Numbered from the stretch's first letter, positions 1-9,230 are shown. The stretch is 64,000 bases of DNA from Acinetobacter brisouisimilis (GCF_000368265.1 NZ_KB851219.1:201920-265919); one strand, 5' to 3'. Numbers and translations: made by a program. Notes: generated from the letters alone by a model not told the origin.

Positions 1-303
1 GCCGTGGGAACAGGAACGGATGTCGCGATTGAATCTGCCGATGTGGTGTTGATGTCTGGCAACCTGCAAGGGGTGAGCAATGCAATTGCCTTGAGCCAAG
101 CCACCATTCGCAATATTCGCCAAAACCTGTTTTGGGCATTTGTCTATAACGCAGCACTTATTCCTGTAGCAGCAGGGGCGTTGTATCCAGCTTATGGCAT
201 TTTACTGTCACCCATGTTTGCAGCCTTTGCCATGGGCATGTCTTCAGTGTTTGTATTGGGGAATGCCTTGCGCTTGAAACGCTTTCGGGGAGTTTTTGCA
301 TGA
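1..303 (+). CDS. copA: Copper-exporting P1B-type ATPase, C-terminal end (partial)
   Basis: Only the last 100 codons are present; the gene runs in from the left edge. The visible part begins with [16 protein letters not shown], the end of the P-type ATPase hinge region (GxGxND-like, [11 protein letters not shown]), followed by two hydrophobic segments: [18 protein letters not shown], which holds the YN pair typical of the seventh membrane helix of Cu(I) pumps, and a final one with the [16 protein letters not shown] signature of CopA. These conserved Tyr, Asn, Met and Ser residues form the Cu(I) site in the family. The pump would export Cu(I) from cytoplasm to periplasm. Its stop codon overlaps the cueR start (ATGA), so the two are translationally coupled and probably one copper-responsive operon. 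Silver export is possible but less likely. Confidence 0.9.
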   Translation, partial: AVGTGTDVAIESADVVLMSGNLQGVSNAIALSQATIRNIRQNLFWAFVYNAALIPVAAGALYPAYGILLSPMFAAFAMGMSSVFVLGNALRLKRFRGVFA

Positions 304-698
304 ATATCGGGCAAGTTGCCAAACAGACAGGGCTGTCGAGTAAGATGATTCGTTACTACGAAGAAGTTGGGTTGCTGTCCAATATTCAGCGAACGAGTGC
401 GGGTTATCGAGTTTATACCGCGCAAGATCTTCAAGCCTTGCGTTTTATTCGCCATGCCCGAACACTGGATTTTTCAGTGGAACAAATCAAGGAATTACTC
501 AGTTTATGGCGCAACCAGTCGCGGCAGAGTGCAGAAGTCAAACAGTTGGCACTGGCACATATTCAGCAGTTACAGCAGCGTATAGCAGCATTGCAAAACA
601 TGGTGGAAATTTTGCAGCATACCGCAGATTGCTGCGCGGGGAATGAAACCGCAGATTGTCCGATTCTTGAGCAGATTGAACATGGGAAAATGGATTGA
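300..698 (+). CDS. cueR: Cu(I)-responsive MerR-family regulator CueR
   Basis: A 132-residue MerR-family activator. The N-terminus ([20 protein letters not shown], then GLL...R...GYRVY) is the winged-helix DNA-binding domain, followed by a long dimerisation helix (about residues 75-105) and a C-terminal metal loop with [11 protein letters not shown], matching the two cysteines of CueR that bind Cu(I) linearly. Length fits CueR (about 130-135). It overlaps the upstream copper ATPase gene by four bases (ATGA). In the family it twists a 19-bp-spaced promoter to activate copA; that promoter lies outside the window. HmrR is a synonym for the same type. Confidence 0.92.
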   Translation: MNIGQVAKQTGLSSKMIRYYEEVGLLSNIQRTSAGYRVYTAQDLQALRFIRHARTLDFSVEQIKELLSLWRNQSRQSAEVKQLALAHIQQLQQRIAALQNMVEILQHTADCCAGNETADCPILEQIEHGKMD

Positions 699-742
699 AT
701 AGTTGGCTAAAAAATCAGCGCCAAAATGGTGCGATCTGTGTT

Positions 743-748
743 TATAAT
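743..748 (+). promoter_or_regulatory. Probable -10 box upstream of tyrB
   Basis: TATAAT occurs 29 bases before the tyrB start in the 79-base gap after cueR. No convincing -35 hexamer was seen at 16-18 bases, so only the -10 element is called. It suggests that tyrB has its own promoter rather than depending on read-through from the copper operon. Confidence 0.4.
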
Positions 749-777
749 GCTAAGGCAACCATCAGGATAGATAGTCT

Positions 778-1977
778 ATGTTTCAGCATGTTGAGCCTTA
801 TGCAGGCGACCCGATTTTAACTTTAATGGAAAAATTCCAAAAAGATGAACGCAACAATAAAGTCAATTTAAGTATTGGTTTATATTACACCGAAGAAGGG
901 ATTGTGCCGCAGTTAAATGCTGTGAAACAAGCTGCACTGCGCACCAATCAAGACGTGGATAAAGCCAAACTGTATTTGCCAATGTCAGGCTTGAAATCTT
1001 ACTGTGACATTACTCAAGAATTACTTTTGGGTGCAGACAGCCAAGCGCGTGCAGAACAACGTGCGGTGACCATTCAGACTTTGGGTGGTTCAGGTGCATT
1101 GAAAGTTGGTGCAGACTTCCTGCATAAATATTTCCCAAGCTCTAAAGTTTGGGTGAGCCGCCCAACATGGGAAAACCATATTGCGATTTTCCAAGGTTCA
1201 GGCTTTGAAGTCGCTGAGTACCCATACTTCGATGCCAATACCAACGGCGTGGCATTCGACGACATGCTGGCTTGCTTAAAACAAATTCCAGAGCAAGACG
1301 TTGTATTGTTGCACCCTTGCTGTCATAACCCGACAGGTGCAGATTTGACTCCTGCGCAATGGGATCAAGTGATTGCGGTATTACTGGAACGTAACCTGAT
1401 TCCATTCCTGGATATTGCTTACCAAGGCTTTGCAGAAGACCTCGATAAAGATGCCTATGCAATTCGTGCGCTAGACCGTGCAGGTGCAAAATTCTTACTC
1501 AGTAACTCATTCTCAAAAATCTTCTCGTTGTATGGCGAGCGTATTGGTGGGTTGACTGCGATTTGTGAATCGACTGAGTCGGCTGAACATGTCTTGGGTC
1601 AGTTCAAAGCGACTGTTCGTAAAATCTACTCAAGCCCACCAACGACAGGTGCGGTTTTAGTCGATACCGTTTTGCGTGATGATGCACTACGTCTGGACTG
1701 GCAAGAAGAGTTGCAAGAGATGTGTGACCGCATTACCAAAATGCGTACCATCTTGCGCGATGAGCTAACCCAACGTGTACCAGGTCGTGACTTTAGTTAC
1801 TTGGTGAAACAGCGTGGCATGTTCAGTTACACAGGCTTAACAGGCGAGCAAGCTGACATTTTACGTGACGAATTCGCGATTTATTTGCTTCGCAGTGGTC
1901 GTATCTGTGTGGCAGGTTTGAACCAGAAAAATGTGTATTACGTTGCTGAATCTATTGCAAAAGTTTTGACACGTTAA
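778..1977 (+). CDS. tyrB: Aromatic/aspartate aminotransferase (class I, PLP)
   Basis: A 399-residue class I aminotransferase of the AspC/TyrB subgroup. It should transfer the amino group of aromatic amino acids (and aspartate) to 2-oxoglutarate in the cytoplasm with pyridoxal phosphate. The N-terminus [14 protein letters not shown] is typical of the subgroup; [13 protein letters not shown] holds the Asn-Pro-Thr-Gly turn; DIAYQGF holds the cofactor Asp and Tyr; the Schiff-base lysine is Lys247 in [16 protein letters not shown]; the carboxylate-binding Arg lies in the C-terminal [13 protein letters not shown]. Length matches E. coli TyrB/AspC (about 396). Separating TyrB from AspC by sequence alone is uncertain; the single-gene context fits the Acinetobacter gene usually called tyrB. 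Confidence 0.85.
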   Translation: MFQHVEPYAGDPILTLMEKFQKDERNNKVNLSIGLYYTEEGIVPQLNAVKQAALRTNQDVDKAKLYLPMSGLKSYCDITQELLLGADSQARAEQRAVTIQTLGGSGALKVGADFLHKYFPSSKVWVSRPTWENHIAIFQGSGFEVAEYPYFDANTNGVAFDDMLACLKQIPEQDVVLLHPCCHNPTGADLTPAQWDQVIAVLLERNLIPFLDIAYQGFAEDLDKDAYAIRALDRAGAKFLLSNSFSKIFSLYGERIGGLTAICESTESAEHVLGQFKATVRKIYSSPPTTGAVLVDTVLRDDALRLDWQEELQEMCDRITKMRTILRDELTQRVPGRDFSYLVKQRGMFSYTGLTGEQADILRDEFAIYLLRSGRICVAGLNQKNVYYVAESIAKVLTR

Positions 1978-2009
1978 TCGGTGTGAAAACCAAAAAAGAT
2001 TAAGTTATT

Positions 2010-2044
2010 ATGCCAATCAGTTGAAAAATTGATTGGCATTTTTC
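2010..2044 (+). terminator. Rho-independent terminator after tyrB
   Basis: A perfect 10-bp stem (ATGCCAATCA / TGATTGGCAT) with a 10-base A-rich loop is followed by a T run. It starts 33 bases after the tyrB stop. Confidence 0.85.
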
Positions 2045-2246
2045 ATATTTAAGATGGCAGATGTGTCATGGAAATGTCATGCGCTGTTTGAGGCAGCACG
2101 ATCTTTAAAAATATGCTGTTTCTGCGATTTATTTGCTCAATGAATAATTTTGCCAAGTTTTGCGGTAGGTGGATTTCTTGCGAAGCTCAGCTTCTTATTT
2201 GGCGAAACGAAAGAACGGATGAGCTTCCAAAGTATATCTAATATTG

Positions 2247-3425
2247 TTAAATCGCTATTTTCTTTGGGGTACGCCATGTCCAAAACAGTCCCCAAATAAA
2301 AGCCAATAAACCCACTGCAAAACTTTGTTGCAATGAACCGCCATGTTCAATCCAGAGTTTTGCCAACCACGGGCCAAATAACTGCGCGCCTGCATAAATG
2401 GTAATCATGGCTGCGGAAAGTTTCGGCCCTTGATGCGGCTGGAAAAAACGTGCCAAACGCTGGGTACACATGACTGAGCCAAGAAATCCAGCACCGACAA
2501 AGACAGCACAGCCTAAAACACCCCAAATATTTGGCATAAGTAAAATCAGTAACACGCCGAGCGCTTGTATCCAGTATGAACCGAGCAATGCCTGACGATC
2601 TCCCCAACGTGCGCCTAAACTGTTCCAGATGGGAATAAACAGCGAACAGGACAGCGAGGTCATCAGCCAGACATTTTTCACCAAAAATGTATGTTCACCA
2701 CCCACCTGATGTGCTAAAGCTGGCAAAAAGGTCATCGGTAAAATATAGCCCAAACCTGCACCAATATAAGAAATAAATAGAGGTGTGCTGTTGGTATCAA
2801 ACAGCTTTTGGTTTGCATGTGCTGTTTTAACTTGCTGGTGAATCTGGATTTTTGAGATTTGATACAGGCTAAAGACCAACAGGGGAATGCAAGCGATGGC
2901 AATCGGTAACCAGCGCCATTGCCCAGTAAAAAACGGAGCTGTCCAGTCCACCAAAATACCGCTGACGATTAATCCCAAACCTACACCAAAGTACACGAGG
3001 CCGCTTAAACGCGTCAGTTGATGTTCACTGAGCCATTCCAAAATTAGGGCAGGCGCAAGTACAAACACCAGACCATTACTCATGCCATTGGCAAGGCGTA
3101 GCAATAACAGGGGTGTATAAGCAGCGCTCAAACATTGCAGTATGGTTAGTGTGGCATTGATCACTAAACCAAAGCATACATAACGTTTCAGTCGATCAGG
3201 TCGGTTTAAATAGACCGCCATTAATGCCCCAATCAAATAACCTAGATAATTACTGGTTGCGAGGTCTGCACCTTGGTTAATGCTGATGAGATGATCTTGG
3301 ATGAAATAGGGTAATAGTGGGGTAAAGGCAAAACGCCCAATGGCATGCACAAGCATTAAACTGCTAATCCCTGCAGCAATATAACCATAAGCCTGATAAC
3401 GCAGTGAATGATCGACTGATGCCAT
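2247..3425 (-). CDS. MFS transporter, YbfB/YjiJ-like
   Basis: A 392-residue integral membrane protein with about 12 hydrophobic segments, the size of a standard major-facilitator transporter. The opening (YIAAGISSLMLVHAIGRFAFTPLLPYFIQ) and the NYLGYLIGALM segment resemble the YbfB/YjiJ family of uncharacterised inner-membrane MFS proteins. A putative MFS loop (NRPDRLKRY) lies between the second and third segments. The ATG is preceded by GAGGGAT, a good ribosome-binding site. It is a single-gene unit facing away from the TnpB element. The substrate cannot be told from the sequence. Confidence 0.75.
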   Translation of the reverse strand: MASVDHSLRYQAYGYIAAGISSLMLVHAIGRFAFTPLLPYFIQDHLISINQGADLATSNYLGYLIGALMAVYLNRPDRLKRYVCFGLVINATLTILQCLSAAYTPLLLLRLANGMSNGLVFVLAPALILEWLSEHQLTRLSGLVYFGVGLGLIVSGILVDWTAPFFTGQWRWLPIAIACIPLLVFSLYQISKIQIHQQVKTAHANQKLFDTNSTPLFISYIGAGLGYILPMTFLPALAHQVGGEHTFLVKNVWLMTSLSCSLFIPIWNSLGARWGDRQALLGSYWIQALGVLLILLMPNIWGVLGCAVFVGAGFLGSVMCTQRLARFFQPHQGPKLSAAMITIYAGAQLFGPWLAKLWIEHGGSLQQSFAVGLLAFIWGLFWTWRTPKKIAI

Positions 3426-3483
3426 TGCTTATCCCTCAGCATTTATGTGATTTTTCCTATTTTTTATCGTTTGAAGCATAAAA

Positions 3484-3502
3484 CCTTGAGGGTAGTTCAA
3501 GG
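3484..3502 (+). repeat. Hairpin in the probable left end of the TnpB element
   Basis: A 6-bp stem CCTTGA / TCAAGG with a 7-base loop lies about 95 bases before tnpB. IS200/IS605 elements carry a sub-terminal hairpin at the left end that the Y1 transposase recognises. The sequence upstream reads TTTTTTATCG, so a TTAT-type left flank around 3460-3468 is plausible, but the exact boundary is a guess. Confidence 0.4.
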
Positions 3503-3583
3503 ATATAAGCTACTGCTGCAAGTCATGCGACACAATATGACGTTTAGCTTTGTTATAACAAGGGTTATGTTTTTTGCTTCAGC

Positions 3584-3589
3584 TATAAT
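3584..3589 (+). promoter_or_regulatory. -10 box six bases before the tnpB ATG
   Basis: TATAAT ends six bases before the tnpB ATG, so transcription would begin at or next to the start codon and give a leaderless mRNA. No Shine-Dalgarno sequence is visible before this ATG, which agrees with leaderless translation. The -35 element is unclear. Confidence 0.4.
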
Positions 3590-3595
3590 CTCTGT

Positions 3596-4657
3596 ATGAA
3601 AACACTCAAATTACGCATAAAAGACAAACATTGCAAGGTGCTAGACCAACTCGCATCTGAGGTAAATTTTGTCTGGAATTATGTAAATGATTTGTGTTTT
3701 AAACATCTCAAAAAGACAGGTCAATTCTTTAGTGCCTACGATATTGCCAAGTACACTAAAGGCACTTCCAAAGAATGTCATTTGCACAGTCAAACCATTC
3801 AGGCTGTAACGGAAGAATTAATTACCCGTAGAAAACAATTCAAAAAAGCCAAACTTAAATGGCGTGTCACCAGTAAGAAATCAGCTAAATACTCATTAGG
3901 TTGGATTCCCTTTAAGAAAGTAGCAATTAAATACCAAAATGGACAAGTGAAATACGGTAATCACTGGTTTAGCCTTTGGGATAGTTATGGACTGTCGAAA
4001 TATAATGTTAAAACAGGCTCATTCGTAGAAGATAGTCGAGGACGTTGGTATGTTTGCTTAGTTGTGGATACCCTTGAAGCAGACAAGAGTACAGCCACTA
4101 AGGCGATTGGTATTGATCTAGGCTTAAAAGACATTGCGACTTGTTCAGATGGCACAATTATTTCTAATCCTAAGTTCTATCGTCAGTATGAGCAAAAGCT
4201 TGGTATAGCCCAAAGAGCAAAGAATAAAAAACGCGCTCGTGCATTACATGCCAAGATTGCAAACTGTCGTAAAGACTACTTGCATAAAGCAAGCACTCAG
4301 CTTGTGAAAGAAAATGCACTGATTATAGTAGGTGACTTAAGTGCTAAAAAACTTGTAAAAACTAAGATAGCAAAATCGGTTTTGGATACAGGATTTTCAG
4401 CGCTCAAAACAATGCTCAAGTATAAATGCGAGAACGCAGGAGTATTGTTTGAAGAAGTCAATGAAGCCTATACCACCCAGATTTGTTCGTGCTGTAAGAA
4501 AATATCAAGCAGTAGTCCGAAAGGTAGGATAGATCTTGGAATAAGAGAATGGCAGTGTGTGGAATGCGGTACATTCCACGATAGAGATATAAACTCAGCA
4601 CTGAATATTCTCGCGCTCGGACATGAGCGTCTAGAAGTAGGAATTCTCAGTCTTTAG
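3596..4657 (+). CDS. tnpB: RNA-guided nuclease TnpB (IS200/IS605 OrfB)
   Basis: A 353-residue TnpB without a tnpA partner. Residues 1-100 form the helix-turn-helix-like N-terminal part (WNYVNDLCFKHL). The RuvC core shows GIDLGLK (Asp174) and HDRDINSALNIL (Asp331). Between them is a zinc finger (CSCCKK ... CVECG). The usual RuvC-II motif (V-E-D-L) reads IIVGDLSAKK, so Gly246 sits where the catalytic Glu is expected; a Glu cluster (residues 286-290, FEEVNEAYTTQ) may supply it, as in TnpB groups with a shifted RuvC-II glutamate. TnpB cuts DNA matching a guide at the 3' end of an omega RNA made from the element's right end. The stop codon lies inside the right-end hairpin. Length is slightly short but complete, with no frameshift. 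It is either a stranded element or a retained nuclease. Confidence 0.9.
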   Translation: MKTLKLRIKDKHCKVLDQLASEVNFVWNYVNDLCFKHLKKTGQFFSAYDIAKYTKGTSKECHLHSQTIQAVTEELITRRKQFKKAKLKWRVTSKKSAKYSLGWIPFKKVAIKYQNGQVKYGNHWFSLWDSYGLSKYNVKTGSFVEDSRGRWYVCLVVDTLEADKSTATKAIGIDLGLKDIATCSDGTIISNPKFYRQYEQKLGIAQRAKNKKRARALHAKIANCRKDYLHKASTQLVKENALIIVGDLSAKKLVKTKIAKSVLDTGFSALKTMLKYKCENAGVLFEEVNEAYTTQICSCCKKISSSSPKGRIDLGIREWQCVECGTFHDRDINSALNILALGHERLEVGILSL

Positions 4658-4695
4658 CTGCGTTAATTGCAGCTCAAGACTGAGGAGGATGTCAA
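4646..4695 (+). ncRNA. Right-end hairpin and putative omega-RNA scaffold of the TnpB element
   Basis: CTCAGTCTT + T + AGCTGC, a 7-base loop, GCAGCT + C + AAGACTGAG form a 15-bp stem with one mismatch, followed by GAGGATGTCAA. That tail is the usual right-end signature of this TnpB family. The hairpin begins within the last codons of tnpB and spans its stop codon. In known systems the RNA scaffold reads through this hairpin and the flanking DNA just after the element (here from about 4696, AGCATACGG...) serves as the guide. The RNA boundary is inferred from the family, not seen directly. Confidence 0.6.
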
Positions 4696-4839
4696 AGCAT
4701 ACGGTAAATAATTAAAGAAAAGAACCAGTATAAAAAATGGACAGGATCAACATTACATAAAGATATACAGGCAAAAATCCATTTTTCAGTGCAGTATGCT
4801 ATTGTCTAAAAATTATCAAAAAACAACACGGAGAATAAT

Positions 4840-5418
4840 ATGAGCAAGCAGCTACTCATGCTCGTTGGCGATTATGCAGAAGATTATGAAACCATGGTGC
4901 CTTTTCAGTTTTTAACAGGACTCGGTTATGTGGTGCATGCCGTTTGCCCAAATAAAAAATCAGGAGATCATATCGCGACTGCGATTCATGACTTTGAAGG
5001 TGAGCAGACTTATAGTGAAAAACGTGGGCATAATTTTGCAATCAACTATGACTTCGATGCAGTTAATCCTGAGGACTATGTTGGTTTAGTCATTCCAGGT
5101 GGGCGTGCACCTGAATATTTGCGTATGTATGCACGTGTAGTCGAAATTGTACAAGCATTTGATGCTGCTCAAAAACCGATTGCAGCGGTCTGCCATGGGG
5201 CACAGTTATTGGCTGCTGCAAATGTATTGCAAGGTAAAACCTGTTCTGCGTATCCTGCCTGTGCGGCTGAGGTCAAACTCGCAGGTGGAACCTATGCCGA
5301 TATTGCAGTAACAGACGCCGTAACCGATGGGCACTTGGTGACTGCACCTGCGTGGCCTGCACATCCTGCTTGGTTGGCGCAGTTTGTGAAGTTACTCGGT
5401 GCTGAAATTCGGATTTAA
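4840..5418 (+). CDS. DJ-1/PfpI family protein (class I glutamine amidotransferase-like)
   Basis: A 192-residue single-domain DJ-1/PfpI protein. The nucleophile elbow AVCHGAQLL contains Cys118 followed by His119, and [12 protein letters not shown] carries the GGR-P loop of the PfpI subgroup; DYAEDYE near the N-terminus supplies the conserved acidic residue next to the cysteine. Members act as glyoxalases, deglycases or stress proteases; the actual activity cannot be chosen from sequence. It is a single gene with a good ribosome-binding site (CGGAGAATAAT before ATG) and its own terminator. Cytoplasmic; no signal peptide. Confidence 0.85.
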   Translation: MSKQLLMLVGDYAEDYETMVPFQFLTGLGYVVHAVCPNKKSGDHIATAIHDFEGEQTYSEKRGHNFAINYDFDAVNPEDYVGLVIPGGRAPEYLRMYARVVEIVQAFDAAQKPIAAVCHGAQLLAAANVLQGKTCSAYPACAAEVKLAGGTYADIAVTDAVTDGHLVTAPAWPAHPAWLAQFVKLLGAEIRI

Positions 5419-5452
5419 ACAAGCGATCTTGAAAAAGATAGGATTGAAAAAA

Positions 5453-5477
5453 CAGGCTGCATTGCAGCCTGTTTTTT
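5453..5477. terminator. Bidirectional terminator between the PfpI gene and the lipoprotein gene
   Basis: CAGGCTGC / GCAGCCTG with a 3-base loop, followed by six T on the plus strand and preceded by six A, so it can end transcription in both directions. It lies between two convergent genes. Confidence 0.85.
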
Positions 5478-5506
5478 ATCGCAACAAATTGCCATTCTAT
5501 TTTAAA

Positions 5507-6172
5507 TTAAGGTTGTTGTTTTTTAAGCTCACGAATTAACTGGGCTTCATAATCATCCAGAACCTGATTGATATTGGCAATCCATTTGCTGCCATTGGCA
5601 ATTTGGCCAGAATTGGTCACTTTACTATAAATATGAATGGGTTGGAATGATGTTTTATTATTGAGCACATCGCTGTCAATTTCAGAGTGAATTTTAATCG
5701 AGGTAAAACCAGGTTGAAACCAAGACCAGAACTTATTAATTTTTACAGTAAGAACCAAATTTGCAGTGGCTTTATTGGCGTCGGTATTTGGGAGTACCTG
5801 ATAGCCTGATTGGGTTAAGGCACGTTCTACACGTGTTTTGACCACATCTGTCACTGTTCCTTGTTCTAATAAAATATCTCCAAGTGCCATGCCATAACCA
5901 TTGCGCTTACGTGCAACTGCACGGGCTTTTTCATCTTGAGTTGCTTGTGCCAGACCACCTTTTAATGACGGGATATCTGGGGTTTTTGGGGCTTCTTGAA
6001 AAATACGGTCATCTTCAACCAGTGCAATCACTGCCGTATGTTGACTGCTTTGTTGTGGCGCTATTACTGGGAGAGGTGGCGTTGCTGGCAGTTGAATCAG
6101 TCCGCGTGACGTAGCACAGCCAGTGAGTGTTACAGACAAGAGCAAGGTCAAATTTAAACATATTTTTTGCAT
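5507..6172 (-). CDS. Uncharacterised lipoprotein
   Basis: A 221-residue protein with a lipoprotein signal: a hydrophobic stretch then LTGCATS, so cleavage before Cys19 and membrane anchoring are expected. A proline-rich linker (about residues 27-40) follows. The mature domain contains GYGMALGDILLEQGTVTDVVKTRVERAL and IKIHSEIDSDVL, which suggests a YajG-like alpha/beta fold, but the match is weak. A GGAAAA ribosome-binding site precedes the ATG. Function unknown; it is not obviously in an operon with the lpxO-like gene, which has its own terminator region upstream of this start. Confidence 0.7.
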   Translation of the reverse strand: MQKICLNLTLLLSVTLTGCATSRGLIQLPATPPLPVIAPQQSSQHTAVIALVEDDRIFQEAPKTPDIPSLKGGLAQATQDEKARAVARKRNGYGMALGDILLEQGTVTDVVKTRVERALTQSGYQVLPNTDANKATANLVLTVKINKFWSWFQPGFTSIKIHSEIDSDVLNNKTSFQPIHIYSKVTNSGQIANGSKWIANINQVLDDYEAQLIRELKKQQP

Positions 6173-6269
6173 AATGATTTTCCATTGTTATTAAAATTGT
6201 AGATTAATTAATCATAATATATTTAAGCTGATCGATGAAACACGATTGATTCGTTATTTTCTGACAATA

Positions 6270-6301
6270 GAATATAAAAAACCGCATCTTTCAATGCGGT
6301 T
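6270..6301 (-). terminator. Terminator after the lpxO-like gene
   Basis: On the minus strand AACCGCAT / ATGCGGTT with a 6-base loop is followed by a T run. It begins 22 bases after the stop codon of the lpxO-like gene. Confidence 0.8.
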
Positions 6302-6323
6302 CAAATTTATGTATTTTAAATGC

Positions 6324-7229
6324 TTACAATAAACTTGGTAATAAAATTGCACCAATAATCACTAAAAACAAAATCCATTTGATTAAATAATACATGCGAC
6401 GGTTTTTAGCTTTAAGCTCGCGGCCTTTGGCATGAATTGCATAAAAATATTTAAAAATACGGTTAATAAAACCTGTCTGGTCTTGCGCATCGTTGGGTGA
6501 CGCTGATGCTGACATCACATTGCGACCAAACCAGTGATTGAAGTTTTGTGCCCATTGCCATTTCATTGGGCGTTCAATGTCACAAAACAAAATAATACGG
6601 GTTTGCTCAGCCTTGTTTTGTGCCCAGTGTACATAGGTTTCATCAAATACAGTTGCTTCACCATCGCGCCAGCTATAACGCTCCTGATCAACTTCAATAA
6701 AACACTCATCACTATTGGGTGTGCTTAATCCCAAATGATAACGTACTGAACCTGCATAGGGGTCACGGTGTTTACCCAAGTAGCTGCCTGAAGGTAATTC
6801 GGCAAACATAGCGGCTTTGACTGATGGAATTTTCTCTAAGATTTCGACAGTTTTAGGGCAAAGTTGTTGAGCTGAAGGATGGCTGTCTTGATACCATTTG
6901 AGATAAAAACGCTTCCAGCCACGTTTAAAGAAGGTATTAAAACCTGCGTCATTATTACTTGAAGCCGCTTTAATTTGGCTTTGTAATGCAATGGCTTCAT
7001 CACGAATGACCTGCCAGTTATCCTGTAGCGGTTTCAGCTCAGGAAAATCCTCAACAGGATAGAACGGTTGGGCTGGTAAACGGGAAAAACCCGTCATAAA
7101 CATATTGACTGGACCTAAGAAGGTTGAATGATCAAATAGTTGGCGTGACAGCTTTAGGCGCTCTTTCCCCCGAAAATAGGTATAGAGCAAGCTAATCACA
7201 AAAATCGTTACAATAATAATCGCGTACAT
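6324..7229 (-). CDS. lpxO: LpxO-like lipid A dioxygenase (aspartyl/asparaginyl beta-hydroxylase family)
   Basis: A 301-residue Fe(II)/2-oxoglutarate dioxygenase. An N-terminal membrane helix (residues 2-17) and a C-terminal helix (the last 20 residues) bracket a cytoplasmic catalytic domain. The HRDPYAGSVRYHLGL segment gives the first iron ligand His and Asp region; DETYVHWAQN gives the distal His; NKAEQTRIILFCDIERP contains the Arg that binds 2-oxoglutarate. This arrangement and length match LpxO, which 2-hydroxylates the secondary acyl chain of lipid A and changes resistance to cationic peptides; Acinetobacter lipid A does carry 2-hydroxylaurate. Single-gene unit with its own terminator. 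The alternative is a related Asp/Asn hydroxylase with another substrate. Confidence 0.82.
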   Translation of the reverse strand: MYAIIIVTIFVISLLYTYFRGKERLKLSRQLFDHSTFLGPVNMFMTGFSRLPAQPFYPVEDFPELKPLQDNWQVIRDEAIALQSQIKAASSNNDAGFNTFFKRGWKRFYLKWYQDSHPSAQQLCPKTVEILEKIPSVKAAMFAELPSGSYLGKHRDPYAGSVRYHLGLSTPNSDECFIEVDQERYSWRDGEATVFDETYVHWAQNKAEQTRIILFCDIERPMKWQWAQNFNHWFGRNVMSASASPNDAQDQTGFINRIFKYFYAIHAKGRELKAKNRRMYYLIKWILFLVIIGAILLPSLL

Positions 7230-7893
7230 AGAGAAGAATCACCACCATAATCACAATCAATCCAGATTGTATTTTAGTTCATTCTAGCAGAATCAGGTTG
7301 TTGGCGGATTTTAAACTGAATTCGTCAGAATCATCATCGATAAATTGTAAAAAAATAATCGATTTTTTGATTAAATACAGCCATAAACTTGCAAAACAAT
7401 GTCCTAAAAATGACACGGCATTTGCAGCAAGGTGAAGATATGTTGTGTTATAAAGCGACAAGCAAGAGACAGAATGATAAAAAGAATTCCGTTTTTTAGG
7501 CTTATTTTTATAGACCACACCAATCTGATACACACTACATTTAATTTTTCATGTAGATCATGGCGTGAATCCGATAACATCCAGAATCTAAAAGTAAAAT
7601 AGACTTCGTTGATTAAGCTATTTTATTGCTCTTGCACTTCATTGAAATAGACTTGAATTGCTTAGAGAGAAAAACAAAGAGGCTGTATGTAAAGCCTGAC
7701 GAAAAAATCGAATATGCTTTAAATTGTTCATGGATAACTAGGAACATATTTGTGCTTTTTTGATTGAGGTTTACAAAAAATAAAAACATCATGCCTAAGC
7801 GTTACTTACACTGTTTTTGCAACAGGCCCTCAGCTTAAACAGTTATAATCAGCTCAGGCAGAATTTCAAAATTAGATGGAATATCCCCACAGC
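7230..7893. other. Intergenic region with no supported gene
   Basis: This 660-base AT-rich gap holds an open frame on the minus strand (7279-7533) whose translation has no recognisable features and no convincing ribosome-binding site, so it is not called. Near the right end a segment (about 7681-7835) has weakly matching, inward-facing ends (GGCTGT... and AGGGCCTGTTGC on the opposite strand) that might be a decayed miniature insertion element. The sbmA promoter should lie just before 7894. Confidence 0.5.
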
Positions 7894-9090
7894 ATGTTTA
7901 AATCGTTTTTTCCTGCACCGCGTGCATTTTTTCTTTCAGTTGTCGCATGGCTGTCGTTTAACCTGATCTTGTGGTACTCAGGTGGAAAGGCGTGGGGCAC
8001 TTTACTGGGCTGGGCACAGGGGTATGCAGAAGCGCCGTCTGCGATTGGCGTGAGTCGCTTTTGGTCACCTGCATTTCTATGGTTTTATATATGGTTCTTT
8101 ATTGCAACCGCCATTTTTGCAGGTTTTTGGCGTTTTTTCTCAGACAATAAATGGCAACGCTGGTCAGTCTGGGGATCAGCCCTCATTTTGTTTAATATCT
8201 GGTTTGGTGTGCAAGTCAGTGTCGCGGTCAATGCATGGTATGGTCCATTTTGGGACATGATCCAGAAAATGCTGGGAAGTGGCGGTGGCGACATCAAAGA
8301 CCTGTATATGGGGACATTAACGTTCTTATACATTGCCATGGTTGCAGTAACATTTGCAGTATTGAACTCATTTTTGGTGAGTCATTACATTTTCCGTTGG
8401 CGTACTGCCATGAATGAATATTACAGCGAGCATTGGTTAAAATTACGCAATATAGAAGGCGCATCACAGCGGGTACAAGAAGATACCATGCGTTTTGCAA
8501 CCACAATGGAAGATTTAGGTGTCCGCTTTGTCAAAGCGATTATGATCCTGATCGCGTTTTTACCGATTTTATTTCAGCTTTCAGCACATGTTCCCGCACT
8601 GCCAATCATTGGTGAAATTAAACATTCTTTAGTGTATGCAGCAGTGGTCTGGGCGGCTTTTGGTACATTCTTGTTAATGTTTGTCGGTATTAAATTACCT
8701 GGCTTAGAATTTAATAATCAAAGGGTTGAAGCCGCTTACCGTAAAGAACTGGTGTATGGTGAAGATTGTATTGAACGTGCAGAGCCTGCGACACTCAGAG
8801 AGTTGTTCGGTCATGTCCGTAAAAACTATTTCCGTCTGTATTTTCACTACACTTACTTTAACTTGGTGAGTACGTGGTACATGCAGCTCGATGTCTTGTA
8901 TAGCCTTGTGGTGCTGTTCCCATCGATTGCCGCAGGAAAAATGACTTTGGGTTTACTCAACCAGATTGGCAACGTATTCGATAAAGTACGTGAGTCATTT
9001 CAGTATTTGATTAGCTCATGGAAAACCATTATTGAACTGCTCTCGATTTATAAGCGTCTAAAAGCCTTTGAGTCGATTTTGCATAAATAA
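7894..9090 (+). CDS. sbmA: Peptide uptake transporter SbmA/BacA
   Basis: A 398-residue inner-membrane protein with about seven hydrophobic segments, the size of SbmA (406). The start [15 protein letters not shown] is almost the E. coli start, so the ATG at 7894 is preferred over an in-frame ATG 18 bases upstream. Other SbmA-like blocks include [44 protein letters not shown] and [17 protein letters not shown] (the family motif [11 protein letters not shown]). The dimer uses the proton gradient to import peptides such as microcins, Bac7-type proline-rich peptides and bleomycin. It is monocistronic, with a strong terminator right after it. Confidence 0.93.
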   Translation: MFKSFFPAPRAFFLSVVAWLSFNLILWYSGGKAWGTLLGWAQGYAEAPSAIGVSRFWSPAFLWFYIWFFIATAIFAGFWRFFSDNKWQRWSVWGSALILFNIWFGVQVSVAVNAWYGPFWDMIQKMLGSGGGDIKDLYMGTLTFLYIAMVAVTFAVLNSFLVSHYIFRWRTAMNEYYSEHWLKLRNIEGASQRVQEDTMRFATTMEDLGVRFVKAIMILIAFLPILFQLSAHVPALPIIGEIKHSLVYAAVVWAAFGTFLLMFVGIKLPGLEFNNQRVEAAYRKELVYGEDCIERAEPATLRELFGHVRKNYFRLYFHYTYFNLVSTWYMQLDVLYSLVVLFPSIAAGKMTLGLLNQIGNVFDKVRESFQYLISSWKTIIELLSIYKRLKAFESILHK

Positions 9091-9115
9091 GGTTTTAAAC
9101 GCCTAAATGAAAAAA

Positions 9116-9148
9116 CCAGTCAATCAAAATATTGACTGGCTTTTTTTT
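9116..9148 (+). terminator. Rho-independent terminator after sbmA
   Basis: CCAGTCAAT / ATTGACTGG, a perfect 9-bp stem with a 6-base loop, then C and eight T. An A run precedes the stem, so weak termination on the minus strand is also possible. Confidence 0.9.
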
Positions 9149-9230
9149 GTGGAATCGGTGATTTATGGTCAGTATATTTTTAGTATTTTATAAAAGGCCA
9201 TGATCATCAATCAGATGCATTTTGCATGCG

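Noticed and set aside
7279..7533. 84-codon open frame on the minus strand
   Set aside because: No ribosome-binding site, odd composition and no recognisable features; probably chance in AT-rich DNA.
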